Assembly (NCBI GenBank): GCA_965279355.1 | Contig: OZ257155.1 | Coordinates: 4,216,001 to 4,280,000, forward strand | DNA: 64,000 nucleotides | Reading direction: 5' to 3' | Origin: G965279355 sp965279355 | Lineage (GTDB): Bacteria > Pseudomonadota > Alphaproteobacteria > CACIAM-22H2 | In this document: one piece after another, positions 37,301 to 45,265 of the stretch | How the letters are laid out: every line of letters starts with the position of its first letter | Numbering within the stretch: position 1 is the stretch's first letter | Translations under genes and position numbers: made by a program | The notes under the pieces: generated by a model | Seen by the model: the letters and a program-made list of their open reading frames with translations, nothing else | The model's database searches: none | What the model was told of the DNA's origin: nothing

Positions 37301-37509
37301 TCGGTGTCGTGCCACTGGTCATCGCAACAGGTCCGGGCTCGGAGATGCAGCAGTCGCTGGGTACGGCGGTGTTTGCCGGAATGCTCGGCGTGACGATCTT
37401 CGGCCTCTTTCTGACACCCGTATTTTTCGTTGCGATCCGAGCGCTGACCCTGAGTTTTGGCCGACGCCCACGCGCTGCCGCTGACGCTGACGCCAGTCCT
37501 GCCAAATGA
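34336..37509 (+). CDS. RND multidrug efflux pump (AcrB/MexF type)
   Basis: A 1057-residue proton-driven inner-membrane transporter with 12 helices and two large periplasmic loops. It starts MRFPHFFIDRPIFAAVLS from a GTG. The proton-relay region is GLVLAIGIVVDDAIVVVENV with its paired Asp residues, and the second-half partner Lys helix is present (VLVGLAAKNAILIVEFARQ). The HAE1 features EVAPPSIVVRAAYPGADAET and GGSLGQQPAP are clear. Closest to MexF/AcrB hydrophobic-drug pumps; substrates cannot be named. Confidence 0.95.
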   Translation: MRFPHFFIDRPIFAAVLSIVIVIIGGIAFFALPVSQYPEVAPPSIVVRAAYPGADAETVAATVATPLEQEVNGVEDMLYMSSYSTDDGNYALTVTFKIGTDLNLAQVLVQNRVAVAQARMPQEVQRLGVTTRKSSPDLMMVVHMLSPDDTFDQRYVTAYAQNRVRDVLLRLDGVGDIQLFGSREYSLRVWLDPDKLSSYGLTSGDVVAALREQNVQVTGGSLGQQPAPTDNAFQIAITTQGRFEDPRQFRQIIVKSASDGRLVRVQDVAKVELGARDYLTNSYLNGQPAVAIGIFQRPGTNALQAADTIIKTMAQLSRDFPQGLEYRIVYNPTEFIAASIKAVEKTIYEAIALVVLVIIVFLHSWRPSLIPIVSIPVSLIGTFAVMAALGFSLNTLSLFGLVLAIGIVVDDAIVVVENVERNIALGMSPRDAAHETMDEVGTALIAIALVLGAVFIPTAFIPGLSGQFYRQFALTIAVSTAISAFVSLTLSPALAALVLKPHGHAAPRSFIGRFGNWFSGGFNRGFDRMSGGYASAVGGVARRKGLMLLVYAGLAGATVYAVERVPAGFIPQLDQGYAIVVVQLPDGASLTRTDAVTRRVSEIMSATPGVRDSVAFAGLAGATFTNASNAAVVFASFHPFEERIKAGQSANSIVRDLFIRMQAVQEAFIIAIPPPPVQGIGNAGGFKMLTEDRTGAGVRQLLAATNELIGRARQTPGLTGIFTTLSASTPGIFLEIDRTKAQMLDVPISNIFEALQVNLGSAYVNDFNAFGRVYQVRAQADQAFRLDRQDVAQLKVKSATGALVPLGTVVNIRDTAGPSLVQRFNMYTAIPVQGTPTPGTSSGQALDLMERLAGETLPQGMSFEWTELAFQERATGSTAIYIFGLSVLFVFLVLAAQYESWGLPLAIILIVPMSVLSAMIGVMTRGLDNNVLVQIGLVVLVGLAAKNAILIVEFARQNELDKKSPVEAVVDACRQRLRPILMTSFAFLLGVVPLVIATGPGSEMQQSLGTAVFAGMLGVTIFGLFLTPVFFVAIRALTLSFGRRPRAAADADASPAK

Positions 37510-37528
37510 CCTCTTTTCGCACAGCCTA

Positions 37529-37578
37529 GGGTCCTACCCCGACGGAGATAGGGTGAGTACCCGATAGCTCACCCGGGT
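37529..37578. promoter_or_regulatory. tandem GGGT/ACCC palindromes upstream of a small gene
   Basis: TAGGGT-cc-TACCCCG (37527-37541) and TAGGGT-gag-TACCCG (37549-37563) repeat about 22 bases apart, followed by the palindrome ACCCGGGT (37571-37578). GGGTGAG/CTCACCC (37551-37574) can also form a hairpin. The arrangement suggests paired operator sites near the 67-residue gene; a NarL/LuxR-type HTH protein is encoded at 37874. Confidence 0.45.
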
Positions 37579-37598
37579 AAGAATCGGCGAAGAGTGTC

Positions 37599-37802
37599 GT
37601 GTTTCGTTCACTAACGAACATGCGGGGCGGCTTGGAAACCAAGGATCAGATTACGCGTTATCGCGCCATCGCGGAGCGTATGCGAGGCAGCGCCGTCAAC
37701 GCCGCCGATTCGACCATCAGGCAGCAATATCTCGACCTGGCAGTCCAGTACGAACAGCTGGCGGACGATGTCGCGAAATCGCGACAGAATGTGGGCGACT
37801 GA
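37599..37802 (+). CDS. small helical protein of unknown function
   Basis: A 67-residue protein, all helical after residue 12 (ITRYRAIAERMRGSAVNAAD, QQYLDLAVQYEQLADDVAKS). Small proteins of this look are common in alphaproteobacteria. The start is a GTG at 37599 with GAAGAG close before it; an in-frame ATG at 37620 would shorten it by seven residues. It lies behind the tandem palindromes and before a small LuxR-type HTH gene. Confidence 0.6.
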   Translation: MFRSLTNMRGGLETKDQITRYRAIAERMRGSAVNAADSTIRQQYLDLAVQYEQLADDVAKSRQNVGD

Positions 37803-37873
37803 ATCGCTAGTTCGCTAGGCATGCGGAGCTAAATAGCGGAGCAAGGGCTGACCGCTGCAAGGGGACTATAGAA

Positions 37874-38137
37874 GTGGCCGGCTCAAAACCATCCTTGTCC
37901 GATCGCGAGCGGATGATCCTCGTGGCACTTACACGCGGCCTGTCGAATCCCCAGATCGGGCGCGAACTTGGAATTTCAGCCGGCACCGTAAAGGTCCACC
38001 TGAAGTCCATTTTCCGGAAGCTCGGCGCGATCAACCGGGTCCAGGCCGCGACCTGGGCGATCCGTAATCTGCCCAAAGCGACGCACACCCTGCGCCTCGC
38101 CCGGACGGCGCCCAAAGCCAGGAAGGCGGATCGCTGA
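37874..38137 (+). CDS. stand-alone LuxR-type HTH regulator
   Basis: An 87-residue protein that is little more than a NarL/LuxR DNA-binding domain: LSDRERMILVALTRGLSNPQ, then GISAGTVKVHLKSIFRKLGA. It has no receiver or ligand domain, and a basic tail (ARTAPKARKADR). Start GTG with AAGGGG nine bases before it. Such short LuxR-domain proteins bind DNA as dimers; the GGGT/ACCC sites upstream of its neighbour are a possible target. Confidence 0.75.
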   Translation: MAGSKPSLSDRERMILVALTRGLSNPQIGRELGISAGTVKVHLKSIFRKLGAINRVQAATWAIRNLPKATHTLRLARTAPKARKADR

Positions 38138-38148
38138 GCGGCGGGAGC

Positions 38149-38340
38149 CTATTCCGGCTGGGGCTGTCCCCATTGCGGTTTGCAGAGATGTTTGCGAACG
38201 GCGTCGATCTGTGGACCCACAAGATCGACGGCGCCCCGCAAGTCCTCTTCGCTACAGCCCAGTGTCGTCGCCCAGTGAAAGCGCTCGCCCTCGTGGTCGA
38301 TATTGATGCGTGTTTCGTCGAGCGGAATTTTCTGCGCCAC
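38149..38340 (-). CDS. DUF3606 family small protein
   Basis: A 63-residue protein with the DUF3606 pattern: INIDHEGERFHWATTLGCSE with a central aromatic, then EEDLRGAVDLVGPQIDAVRK HL. Family function unknown; it is often found near stress or regulatory genes in Rhizobiales and relatives. It converges on the LuxR-type gene with 11 bases between them. Confidence 0.75.
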   Translation of the reverse strand: MAQKIPLDETRINIDHEGERFHWATTLGCSEEDLRGAVDLVGPQIDAVRKHLCKPQWGQPQPE

Positions 38341-38407
38341 GGTGGATCTCCTCTTGGAGAGTCAACCGCGCTTGCCGCGGGAGGTTCCGCCGTTCGCCCG
38401 TCGCCCA

Positions 38408-40192
38408 CTATGGAGATACCGCCCGGCTCCAGCGTCTCCATATCTCCCGGAGCGCGCGTTCGAAATAGCGTGACGTGGCGGGTCCGTTACACAGTATTGA
38501 GTCGCTGACGGTCTGCCGTAGCGTTTGACGCAATTGCTGCAGCCTCGTCCGATCTTCCGCCAGTGCCCTGGCAATCGCGATGTAGGAGTCAGGCGTGGAT
38601 GCGGTGAGCGAGCCAAGACCGACTTTCTGCAGCATCGAGGCTGTCCATCGCCCCATGAAGGTTGGGGTTGAAAGCGTCACCACCGGTACGCCCATCCACA
38701 GGGCTTCGAATGTTGTGGTGGACCCTGTGAAGGGAAACGTGTCGAGGGCGATGTCGACATCCTGGTAATGAAGCAGATGATCGGCGGTCAGGGCGCGCAT
38801 TTCGTGGCCGAAATCGACGGCGTCCGCGGGTGCGCCGGTTTTCTGCAGAATCCGCTCCTGCTGCGACTTGTTTGAAAAGAAATTCTTGTAGCTGATCTTT
38901 AGCCGCGAGCCGGGGACCGCGCGGAGCACATCGCCCCACAGGCGCAGGACCTCGTCATTGATCTTCGCGGGATTGTTGAAGCTGCCGAATGTGATCCTGC
39001 CGGTAGCAAGGCATGGCGGTGGCGCCAGAGGGGGCGATTCGGAGATGGGAGCGTGGACGTAGAAATTCGGCAGCCGCAACAGCCGCTCTGAAAATTTCTC
39101 AGGGCTATGCCGGGGCGCCATGAACCGATCGGCGACGAAATAGTCCATCCCGGGAATGCCACAGGTTGCCGCATCGAAGAGGCTGACCTGCACCGGAGCC
39201 GGACGCCAGACAGCGACCTGGGGGCGGTTCCGGTCAAACCGTCCGGCGAGATAAATCATGACGTCGATGCCATCGGCGCGAATGCGCTGTGCGACCTGCT
39301 CGTCGCTCTGTCCGTCTACGGGCCGCCATTCATCGGCCATCTCTTTCAGCCGGAGGGTGACGGGATCCGGCTTTGGCACATCGGCGTAGAGAGTGACGTG
39401 GAAGTTCCTGCGATCGCGATGCCTCAGCAGGAGCTCGAGATTGCGCGCGACCGGATGGCTGTAAAAATCGGAAGACAGATAGCCGATCCGCAGCTTGCGG
39501 TCGGGATCGCGGTTGCGGTTGTCGGCCGGCATTGGCCGTCCGCGTTCCGCCATCGCCTGGCCGAAGGCTTCATGATCCTTCCAGCGGTCTTCCGCCGACA
39601 GGGTGGGATCGTAGAGAAGCATGGACAGAAGATTGCGATAGGCGCCGACCCGGGTGCCCTGATCGAGATCGATGGCTTTCTGATAGGCCGCCCGGGCTTC
39701 CGGAAAGTCGCAGAGGGCACGCAGGGCCACGCCGAGATTTCCCCAGGCGCCTGCCAGATTGGGAGCGAGGGTGAGCACCTGCCTGTAAGTGGAGATCGCC
39801 AGGTCGTGCTGCCCCAGATTCCACAGGGAAAGCCCTTGGTTGTTCAGTGTCTTCGGATCGGCACCGGCCTGCCCCGAAGCCAGGGATTGTTCCGTTGTCG
39901 CAAGTGCTTCGTCGCGTCTGCCAAGCGCTAGGTATGCCTGGCTCAGCTGGGCCATGGCGCCCGGATGGTTCGGGCGTTTCTCCAGCATGCGCTTGATTAG
40001 GTCGACGGCGTCCTGCGCGCGGCCCTGGCGAAGACGAATGACGCCCAACACGTACAGCCCTTCCGGATGGTTGGGCATGCTGCGCAGCATGGTCTGACAA
40101 AGGCGATCCGCTTCCGCGAGTTTGCCCTTGTTCATCACATTGATGGCCTGCTGCAAAAGCGCAGGCGTGCCGCTTCGGGAAGGGGGAGGCAT
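38408..40192 (-). CDS. TPR-GT41 glycosyltransferase (O-GlcNAc transferase-like)
   Basis: A 594-residue protein. Residues 10-190 hold about five TPR units (LLQQAINVMNKGKLAEADRL, AWGNLGVALRALCDFPEARA). From 230 it is the GT41 catalytic region: LRIGYLSSDFYSHPVARN with the conserved His246, RRPAP-like WRPAPVQVSLFDA, FNNPAKIND with the Lys matching Lys842 of human OGT, and FPFTGSTTTFEALWMGVPVV, which binds the UDP part. The His and Lys are those needed in OGT. It likely glycosylates proteins recognised by the TPR arm; sugar donor unknown. No signal peptide, so cytoplasmic. Confidence 0.85.
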   Translation of the reverse strand: MPPPSRSGTPALLQQAINVMNKGKLAEADRLCQTMLRSMPNHPEGLYVLGVIRLRQGRAQDAVDLIKRMLEKRPNHPGAMAQLSQAYLALGRRDEALATTEQSLASGQAGADPKTLNNQGLSLWNLGQHDLAISTYRQVLTLAPNLAGAWGNLGVALRALCDFPEARAAYQKAIDLDQGTRVGAYRNLLSMLLYDPTLSAEDRWKDHEAFGQAMAERGRPMPADNRNRDPDRKLRIGYLSSDFYSHPVARNLELLLRHRDRRNFHVTLYADVPKPDPVTLRLKEMADEWRPVDGQSDEQVAQRIRADGIDVMIYLAGRFDRNRPQVAVWRPAPVQVSLFDAATCGIPGMDYFVADRFMAPRHSPEKFSERLLRLPNFYVHAPISESPPLAPPPCLATGRITFGSFNNPAKINDEVLRLWGDVLRAVPGSRLKISYKNFFSNKSQQERILQKTGAPADAVDFGHEMRALTADHLLHYQDVDIALDTFPFTGSTTTFEALWMGVPVVTLSTPTFMGRWTASMLQKVGLGSLTASTPDSYIAIARALAEDRTRLQQLRQTLRQTVSDSILCNGPATSRYFERALREIWRRWSRAVSP

Positions 40193-40260
40193 GGGGCTCC
40201 GGTCGACCGAGTCTCGATGCCGATTGTGGACCGGCGACCGTCCTGCTTCCAGCGGCGTGC

Positions 40261-41283
40261 TCAGAACGTCGATTTCAGCTTCAGATGGTCCAGGCGGTCG
40301 ATCGACTTGATGTCGATCCGTTTCATCTCGTTGTCCTGGAGGACTTCGAGGCGGATCGTGGCGCCGGCTTTTCCCTGTGCCCAGAGCTTGCGATAGAAGT
40401 CGCCGAGATTGCTGGGTGATTGCCCCTTGACCCCCACAATCACGTCCCCGCGCTTCAGCCCGGCTTTTTCGGCGGGACCGTCCGGCGTCACGCGGCTGAC
40501 AAACAAACGACCGCCGAGTTCATCCGTGTTGAGGCCGAGCCAGGGCTGCATCGGGCCTGCCGGACGCCCATCGGTAATGAGATCCCCCAGGATCGGCGGC
40601 AGCATGTCGATCGGGACAAACATGTTGCCGGGGAAATGCGTGTTCTTGCCGGTGGCGTCGCCGACGATCAGCGAGCCGACGCCCACCAGCCGACCCTTCT
40701 GGTTCAGCAGGGCGGCGCCGCTCCATTGCGGGTGCGGTGGGGCGGTGAAGATTGCGTCGTTGATGAGGTATTCCCAGTTGCCGGCAAATTCCCGTTTGAC
40801 GACGACGAAGGCCGGCGCCGCCATCGTCGGACCGCCGAAGCTGGCGATCATCACCGGATCCTTGTCCTTCAGCTCGGCCGATTTACCGAGCGCGATCGGC
40901 TTGAGGCGCAGCGGCTCTATGGTGCGCAGCAGGCCAAAGCCGGTTTCGTGGTCGTAACCGACGACGCTGGCCGGCACCGTGCGCCCGGCATTGGTCGTGA
41001 CCTCGGCGGAATGCGCCTCGACCATCAGATAGCCGATAGTGAGGATCAGCCCGTTCTGGTCGATCACGATGCCCGAGCCCTCGCGTTCGCGCCCGAGGCC
41101 CTGGACGGTCCGGCCGTCGGGATGAATATACGCCTTGATCCGGACGACCGCCGCGAGCAGATCTTCCAGCGACGGCGTTTCCTGGGCGGCGGCCTGGCCG
41201 CTCATCATCACGGCAAGCGCTGCCGCGATCGGGAATTTCAGCAGGCTTGGCAGTGGCAATTTAGGAAGACGACCGTTGGGCAT
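40261..41283 (-). CDS. HtrA-like secreted protein with lost catalytic His and Asp
   Basis: A 340-residue periplasmic protein: signal peptide to about residue 33, trypsin-like domain 40-225, one PDZ domain 240-330 (GGRLFVSRVTPDGPAEKAGL). In the DegP family the triad sits in NGHVV, DxxxDLAVL and GNSGGP. Here these read TIGYLMV with Tyr85, DHETGFGLL with Gly115, and QWSGAALL with Ser188. Only the Ser remains, so proteolysis is unlikely and a chaperone or scaffold role is more likely. It diverges from the uvrD-like gene. Confidence 0.8.
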   Translation of the reverse strand: MPNGRLPKLPLPSLLKFPIAAALAVMMSGQAAAQETPSLEDLLAAVVRIKAYIHPDGRTVQGLGREREGSGIVIDQNGLILTIGYLMVEAHSAEVTTNAGRTVPASVVGYDHETGFGLLRTIEPLRLKPIALGKSAELKDKDPVMIASFGGPTMAAPAFVVVKREFAGNWEYLINDAIFTAPPHPQWSGAALLNQKGRLVGVGSLIVGDATGKNTHFPGNMFVPIDMLPPILGDLITDGRPAGPMQPWLGLNTDELGGRLFVSRVTPDGPAEKAGLKRGDVIVGVKGQSPSNLGDFYRKLWAQGKAGATIRLEVLQDNEMKRIDIKSIDRLDHLKLKSTF

Positions 41284-41390
41284 CAGCGCCTCATTTCGAG
41301 CGACACAGCCAAGTACTGGGAAAGTGTAGCACAGGCTGTCCGGCCGGTCTGCGGGCCATCCGCAGGGCGTCGCCGCCGTCGTCTGTCGTC

Positions 41391-43658
41391 ATGATATACA
41401 GCAGCGATATGGAAACAGTCCCCGACTCCGCGGTTCTGGAGCCGCCCTACCTGAAGTCGCTCAATCCGCAGCAGCGCGCCGCGGTGGAGACGCTCGACGG
41501 CCCATTGCTGGTGCTGGCTGGCGCCGGAACGGGCAAAACGCGCGTCCTGACGACCCGCCTTGTCCATATTCTGGCCACCAAACGGGCATGGCCGTCGCAG
41601 ATACTGGCCGTGACCTTCACCAACAAGGCGGCACAGCAGATGCGCGACCGCGTCGCCAGCATGATCGGTCAGGAGGTCAAGGCCGAAGGCGGACCCGGCG
41701 GCTGGTGGCTCGGCACGTTCCACGCCTTGGCGGCCCGCATCCTGCGTCGCCATGCCGAGCATGTCGGGCTGAAGCCGACCTTCACGATTCTCGATTCCGA
41801 CGACCAGGTGCGGCTGGTGAAGCAGCTCCTACGGGCCGAGAATATCGACGATCACAAATGGCCGGCGCGCGCCGTGTCGCAGATGATCGAGCGCTGGAAG
41901 GATAAGGGGCTGACACCGTCGAAGGTGCCGTCCGCCGATGCCGAGGAATTCGCGGGCGGCAAGGCGATCGAGATCTACGCGCAATATCAGGCGCGCCTGA
42001 AGACGCTGAACGCCGTCGATTTCGGCGACCTGCTGCTGCACAACCTGACGATCTTCCAGAACCACCCTGAAGTGCTCGCCGAATATCACGAGCGTTTCAA
42101 GTACATGCTGGTCGACGAATACCAGGACACGAACGTCGCGCAGTATCTCTGGCTGCGGCTCCTGGCCCAGAAGCGGCGCAACCTCTGCTGCGTCGGCGAC
42201 GATGATCAGTCTATCTACGGCTGGCGCGGCGCCGAGGTTGGCAACATCCTGCGCTTCGAGAAGGACTTTCCCGGCGCGCAGATCATCCGGCTGGAAGAGA
42301 ATTATCGCTCGACCAAATCCATTCTGGGCGCCGCAGCTGGCCTGATCGCGCACAACCACAGCCGGCTTGGCAAAACGTTGTGGACCTCGGCCGATGACGG
42401 CGAGAAGGTTCAGGTGCGCGCCCTCTGGGACGGCGAAGCGGAGGCGCGCTGGGTCGGCGAGGAAGTCGAAAACCTGCAGCGCAAGGACCACAAGCTGGGC
42501 CAGATGGCGGTGCTGGTGCGCGCCGGTTTCCAGACCCGCGAATTCGAAGACCGCTTCCTTACCTTGGGTCTGCCCTATCGTGTAATCGGCGGTCCGCGCT
42601 TTTACGAGCGCGAGGAAATCCGCGACGCCGTCGCGTATCTGCGCATTGTTGCGCAGCCCGACGACGACCTCGCCTTCGAGCGCATCGTCAACAAGCCCAA
42701 GCGGGGCCTTGGTGAGGCGAGCGTGCAAACTCTGCATCGCCTGGCGCGGGCGCAGGACATTTCTCTGATGGCTGCGTCGCGTACGGTGATCGACAGCGAC
42801 GAACTCAAGCCGCAGGCGCGTTCGTCCCTGCGGCGGCTTGTCGAGGATTTTGACCGCTGGTCGGCAGCTGCGTCGGGCCCGCACACGCCGGGCGACTTGA
42901 CTGGCACAATTCTCGATGAATCCGGCTACACAGCGATGTGGCAGGCGGAGCGCACACCCGATGTACAGGGGCGGCTCGAGAACCTGAAGGAACTCATCAC
43001 AGCGCTGAAAAAATTCGAAACCCTCGGCGGCTTTCTCGAGCATGTCGGTCTGGTTATGGAGAACGCCGAGAGCGCGCCGGGCGATATGATCAGCCTGATG
43101 ACCTTGCACGGGGCCAAAGGGCTCGAATTCGATGCGGTGTTCTTGCCGGGCTGGGAACATGGATTGCTGCCGAGCTTGCGGTCAGTCACTGAGAAAGGCG
43201 AGAGCGGGTTGGAAGAAGAGCGCCGTCTCGCTCATGTCGGACTGACGCGCGCCCGGAAGCGGGCCTATATTTCATTCGCTGCCAACCGGCGCATTCACGG
43301 ACAAATGAAAGACAGCGTGCCGTCGAGCTTCGTTAGCGAACTGCCTGCGGAATTCGTCGAAGTACGGTCGGATCAGGGCCTGTGGGGCGGCGGCAGCCAT
43401 TTCGACGAGCCGATTGCCGACTACGCGCAGCCGGTCGGCGTTGGCGCACGGGGTAAAATTATCGATGCGACGCGCGGGCAGTCGTTTAGTTCCACGCCGC
43501 GTCCGTCGCCGTTGAAGCCTTTTGCTGTGGGTGTTCGCATCTTCCACCAGAAATTTGGCTATGGTCGCGTGATTGCCACCGATGGGGACAAATTAGAAAT
43601 TGCTTTCGAAAAGGCAGGCCGGAAGAAAGTGGTAAATAGTTTCGTGGAGCCGGCATGA
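41391..43658 (+). CDS. UvrD/PcrA-type DNA helicase
   Basis: A 755-residue superfamily 1A helicase acting in nucleotide-excision and mismatch repair and in clearing replication forks. Motif I is LAGAGTGKTRVL, motif Ia TFTNKAAQQMRDR, motif II VDEYQDTN, motif III GDDDQSIYGWRGA, motif IV LEENYRST, motif V LMTLHGAKGLEFD and motif VI HVGLTRARKRAY. The C-terminal tail (VGVRIFHQKFGYGRVIATDG) is the Tudor-like domain of PcrA/UvrD that contacts RNA polymerase. The start may be ATG 41391 or ATG 41409; neither has a clear ribosome-binding site. It overlaps prmA by four bases. Confidence 0.94.
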   Translation: MIYSSDMETVPDSAVLEPPYLKSLNPQQRAAVETLDGPLLVLAGAGTGKTRVLTTRLVHILATKRAWPSQILAVTFTNKAAQQMRDRVASMIGQEVKAEGGPGGWWLGTFHALAARILRRHAEHVGLKPTFTILDSDDQVRLVKQLLRAENIDDHKWPARAVSQMIERWKDKGLTPSKVPSADAEEFAGGKAIEIYAQYQARLKTLNAVDFGDLLLHNLTIFQNHPEVLAEYHERFKYMLVDEYQDTNVAQYLWLRLLAQKRRNLCCVGDDDQSIYGWRGAEVGNILRFEKDFPGAQIIRLEENYRSTKSILGAAAGLIAHNHSRLGKTLWTSADDGEKVQVRALWDGEAEARWVGEEVENLQRKDHKLGQMAVLVRAGFQTREFEDRFLTLGLPYRVIGGPRFYEREEIRDAVAYLRIVAQPDDDLAFERIVNKPKRGLGEASVQTLHRLARAQDISLMAASRTVIDSDELKPQARSSLRRLVEDFDRWSAAASGPHTPGDLTGTILDESGYTAMWQAERTPDVQGRLENLKELITALKKFETLGGFLEHVGLVMENAESAPGDMISLMTLHGAKGLEFDAVFLPGWEHGLLPSLRSVTEKGESGLEEERRLAHVGLTRARKRAYISFAANRRIHGQMKDSVPSSFVSELPAEFVEVRSDQGLWGGGSHFDEPIADYAQPVGVGARGKIIDATRGQSFSSTPRPSPLKPFAVGVRIFHQKFGYGRVIATDGDKLEIAFEKAGRKKVVNSFVEPA

Positions 43659-44536
43659 CCAGTTCGGAGCCGTTGTGGCGCATTGAGATCATCACCAATG
43701 CTGCGGCTCAGCCGGTGTTGAGCGCGGCACTGGAAGAAGAGAGCGCCGCGCTGTCGGCATTCGAGCTGACACCCGGTGGCGAGTGGCGTATCGAAGCGCT
43801 GATGCTGGAAGAGCCGAGCGCGAAACAGGTGCAGGCTCAGCTTGCCGGCGCTATTGCGCCGCTGAAGCAGAAGGCACCCGCATTCAAGATCGAGCAGCTG
43901 CCGGAAACAGACTGGTTGGCCCAGAACCGCCGTTCCTTTCCGCCGCTGCGCATCGGCCGTTATTTCATCTACGGCTCGCACTATCACGGGCCGAAGCCGC
44001 CGGGCGCGGTGGCCGTGCGGCTGGATGCCAGTATCGCGTTCGGCTCCGGTGAGCATGCGACCACTCGCGGCTGTCTGTTGGCGCTCGACAGTCTGACCAA
44101 GCGCCGTCGTCCGCGACGGGTGCTTGATGTCGGGTGTGGCTCAGGAATCCTGTCGCTGGCGGCGGTGAAGAACGGGCCCGCCCGCGCCGTCGCGACCGAC
44201 AACGATCGGGATTCCGTGCGTCTTGCGCGCGAGAATGTCCGGGATAACGGCCTGTCGATGCGCCGCATGGCCTGCCGCTGGGCGAACGGCACCAGCCGTG
44301 TTCGCCGCAACGGGTTCGATCTGGTCTTTGCGAATATTCTGGCAAAGCCCCTGCGCAGGCTGTCGCGGGATATCAGCCGGACGGTGGCGCCCGGTGGCGT
44401 GCTGGTGTTGTCCGGGCTGCTGGCGCCGCAGTCAGCGGATGTGATCGAGGCCTATCGGTTTCAGGGACTGCACCTGACCCGCGTCATCGCGATTTCCGGC
44501 TGGCACGCCCTCGTCCTGCGCCGCCGTCGTCGATAA
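43655..44536 (+). CDS. prmA: ribosomal protein L11 methyltransferase PrmA
   Basis: A 293-residue methyltransferase that trimethylates ribosomal protein L11. The N-terminal substrate domain is followed by LDASIAFGSGEHATTRGCL, the PrmA signature, then SAM motif I VLDVGCGSGILSLAAVKNG and the post-motif DLVFANILAKPL. The ATGA overlap with the helicase gene indicates coupled translation. The C-terminus ends in a run of arginines. Confidence 0.93.
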   Translation: MTSSEPLWRIEIITNAAAQPVLSAALEEESAALSAFELTPGGEWRIEALMLEEPSAKQVQAQLAGAIAPLKQKAPAFKIEQLPETDWLAQNRRSFPPLRIGRYFIYGSHYHGPKPPGAVAVRLDASIAFGSGEHATTRGCLLALDSLTKRRRPRRVLDVGCGSGILSLAAVKNGPARAVATDNDRDSVRLARENVRDNGLSMRRMACRWANGTSRVRRNGFDLVFANILAKPLRRLSRDISRTVAPGGVLVLSGLLAPQSADVIEAYRFQGLHLTRVIAISGWHALVLRRRRR

Positions 44537-44550
44537 AACAGACCCCTGAA

Positions 44551-44580
44551 AACCAAAACGGCGGCTCTTGCGAGCCGCCG
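44551..44580 (-). terminator. rho-independent terminator of the DUF1127 gene
   Basis: CGGCGGCTC and GAGCCGCCG form a perfect 9-bp stem with loop TTGC. On the minus strand TTTTGGTTTT follows. It lies 31 bases after the stop of the minus-strand gene and faces the prmA end. Confidence 0.85.
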
Positions 44581-44611
44581 TCCGGTGCGTCCCTTGCCGA
44601 CCCGGGGAGGA

Positions 44612-45265
44612 TCAGGCGGCGAGGGGCGGCTTGTTTACATTGCTGACCGACGCCGGCCGGTCGGCACGGCTCAGCTGGGCCAACCTGTTCTCGGGCACCC
44701 AGAGGCCGGCCGCCACCCGCGGAATATCACCGCGGGTAAGGCCGATGTCAGCCAGTGTACGTTCGTCGAGGAGCATCAGCTCATCGCGTGTGAGAGTTTC
44801 CGCGCGCCACGCCTTGATCGGCGCGACGAGCCAGCTGGCCACCTTGCTGAGAACTCGGCCGGCCCGGATCAGCGCGTCGGCGAGCTTCTCACCGCGCTCG
44901 AGATACGCCTGCTCGCGGTTCGACATCTTGTAGGTCTCGAGCGGCAGTTCCTTCTGGGCCGTCGCCGGCTCTGCGATCAGCTTGCGGAAAGCCACGACCA
45001 CGCTGGAGGCGACAGTCGCGATCTTTTCGCCGCTCTCGAGATAGCCCTTCTCGCGAGGCGTCAGCACATAGGGGCCCGCGGCAACTTCGACGGCCGGCGT
45101 GGCGTCGGGAGCCTTGAACAGCGCGTTGACCGCCTTCTTGACCAGCGTTGCAAGAGCCTGCGCGCGCAGAAGGCGCACCTGGCGTTCGATCTCATAGCTC
45201 GGGACGTACGCCATCGTGCGCGGCGCTTCGAGCTGTTCGTAATCCTGGGTACCGTAATAGGACAT
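44612..45265 (-). CDS. long DUF1127 protein with internal duplication
   Basis: A 217-residue protein. The C-terminal segment (about 152-185) is a DUF1127 (YjiS-like) domain: LTRDELMLLDERTLADIGLT. Before it, TPREKGYLESGEK (69-81) and SNREQAYLERGEK (115-127) repeat, each followed by a similar hydrophobic helix. Stand-alone DUF1127 proteins are normally well under 100 residues and some bind RNA in phosphate and stress control. The start at 45265 is set by AAAGAGGAGA five bases before it. No membrane segment is certain. Confidence 0.75.
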   Translation of the reverse strand: MSYYGTQDYEQLEAPRTMAYVPSYEIERQVRLLRAQALATLVKKAVNALFKAPDATPAVEVAAGPYVLTPREKGYLESGEKIATVASSVVVAFRKLIAEPATAQKELPLETYKMSNREQAYLERGEKLADALIRAGRVLSKVASWLVAPIKAWRAETLTRDELMLLDERTLADIGLTRGDIPRVAAGLWVPENRLAQLSRADRPASVSNVNKPPLAA

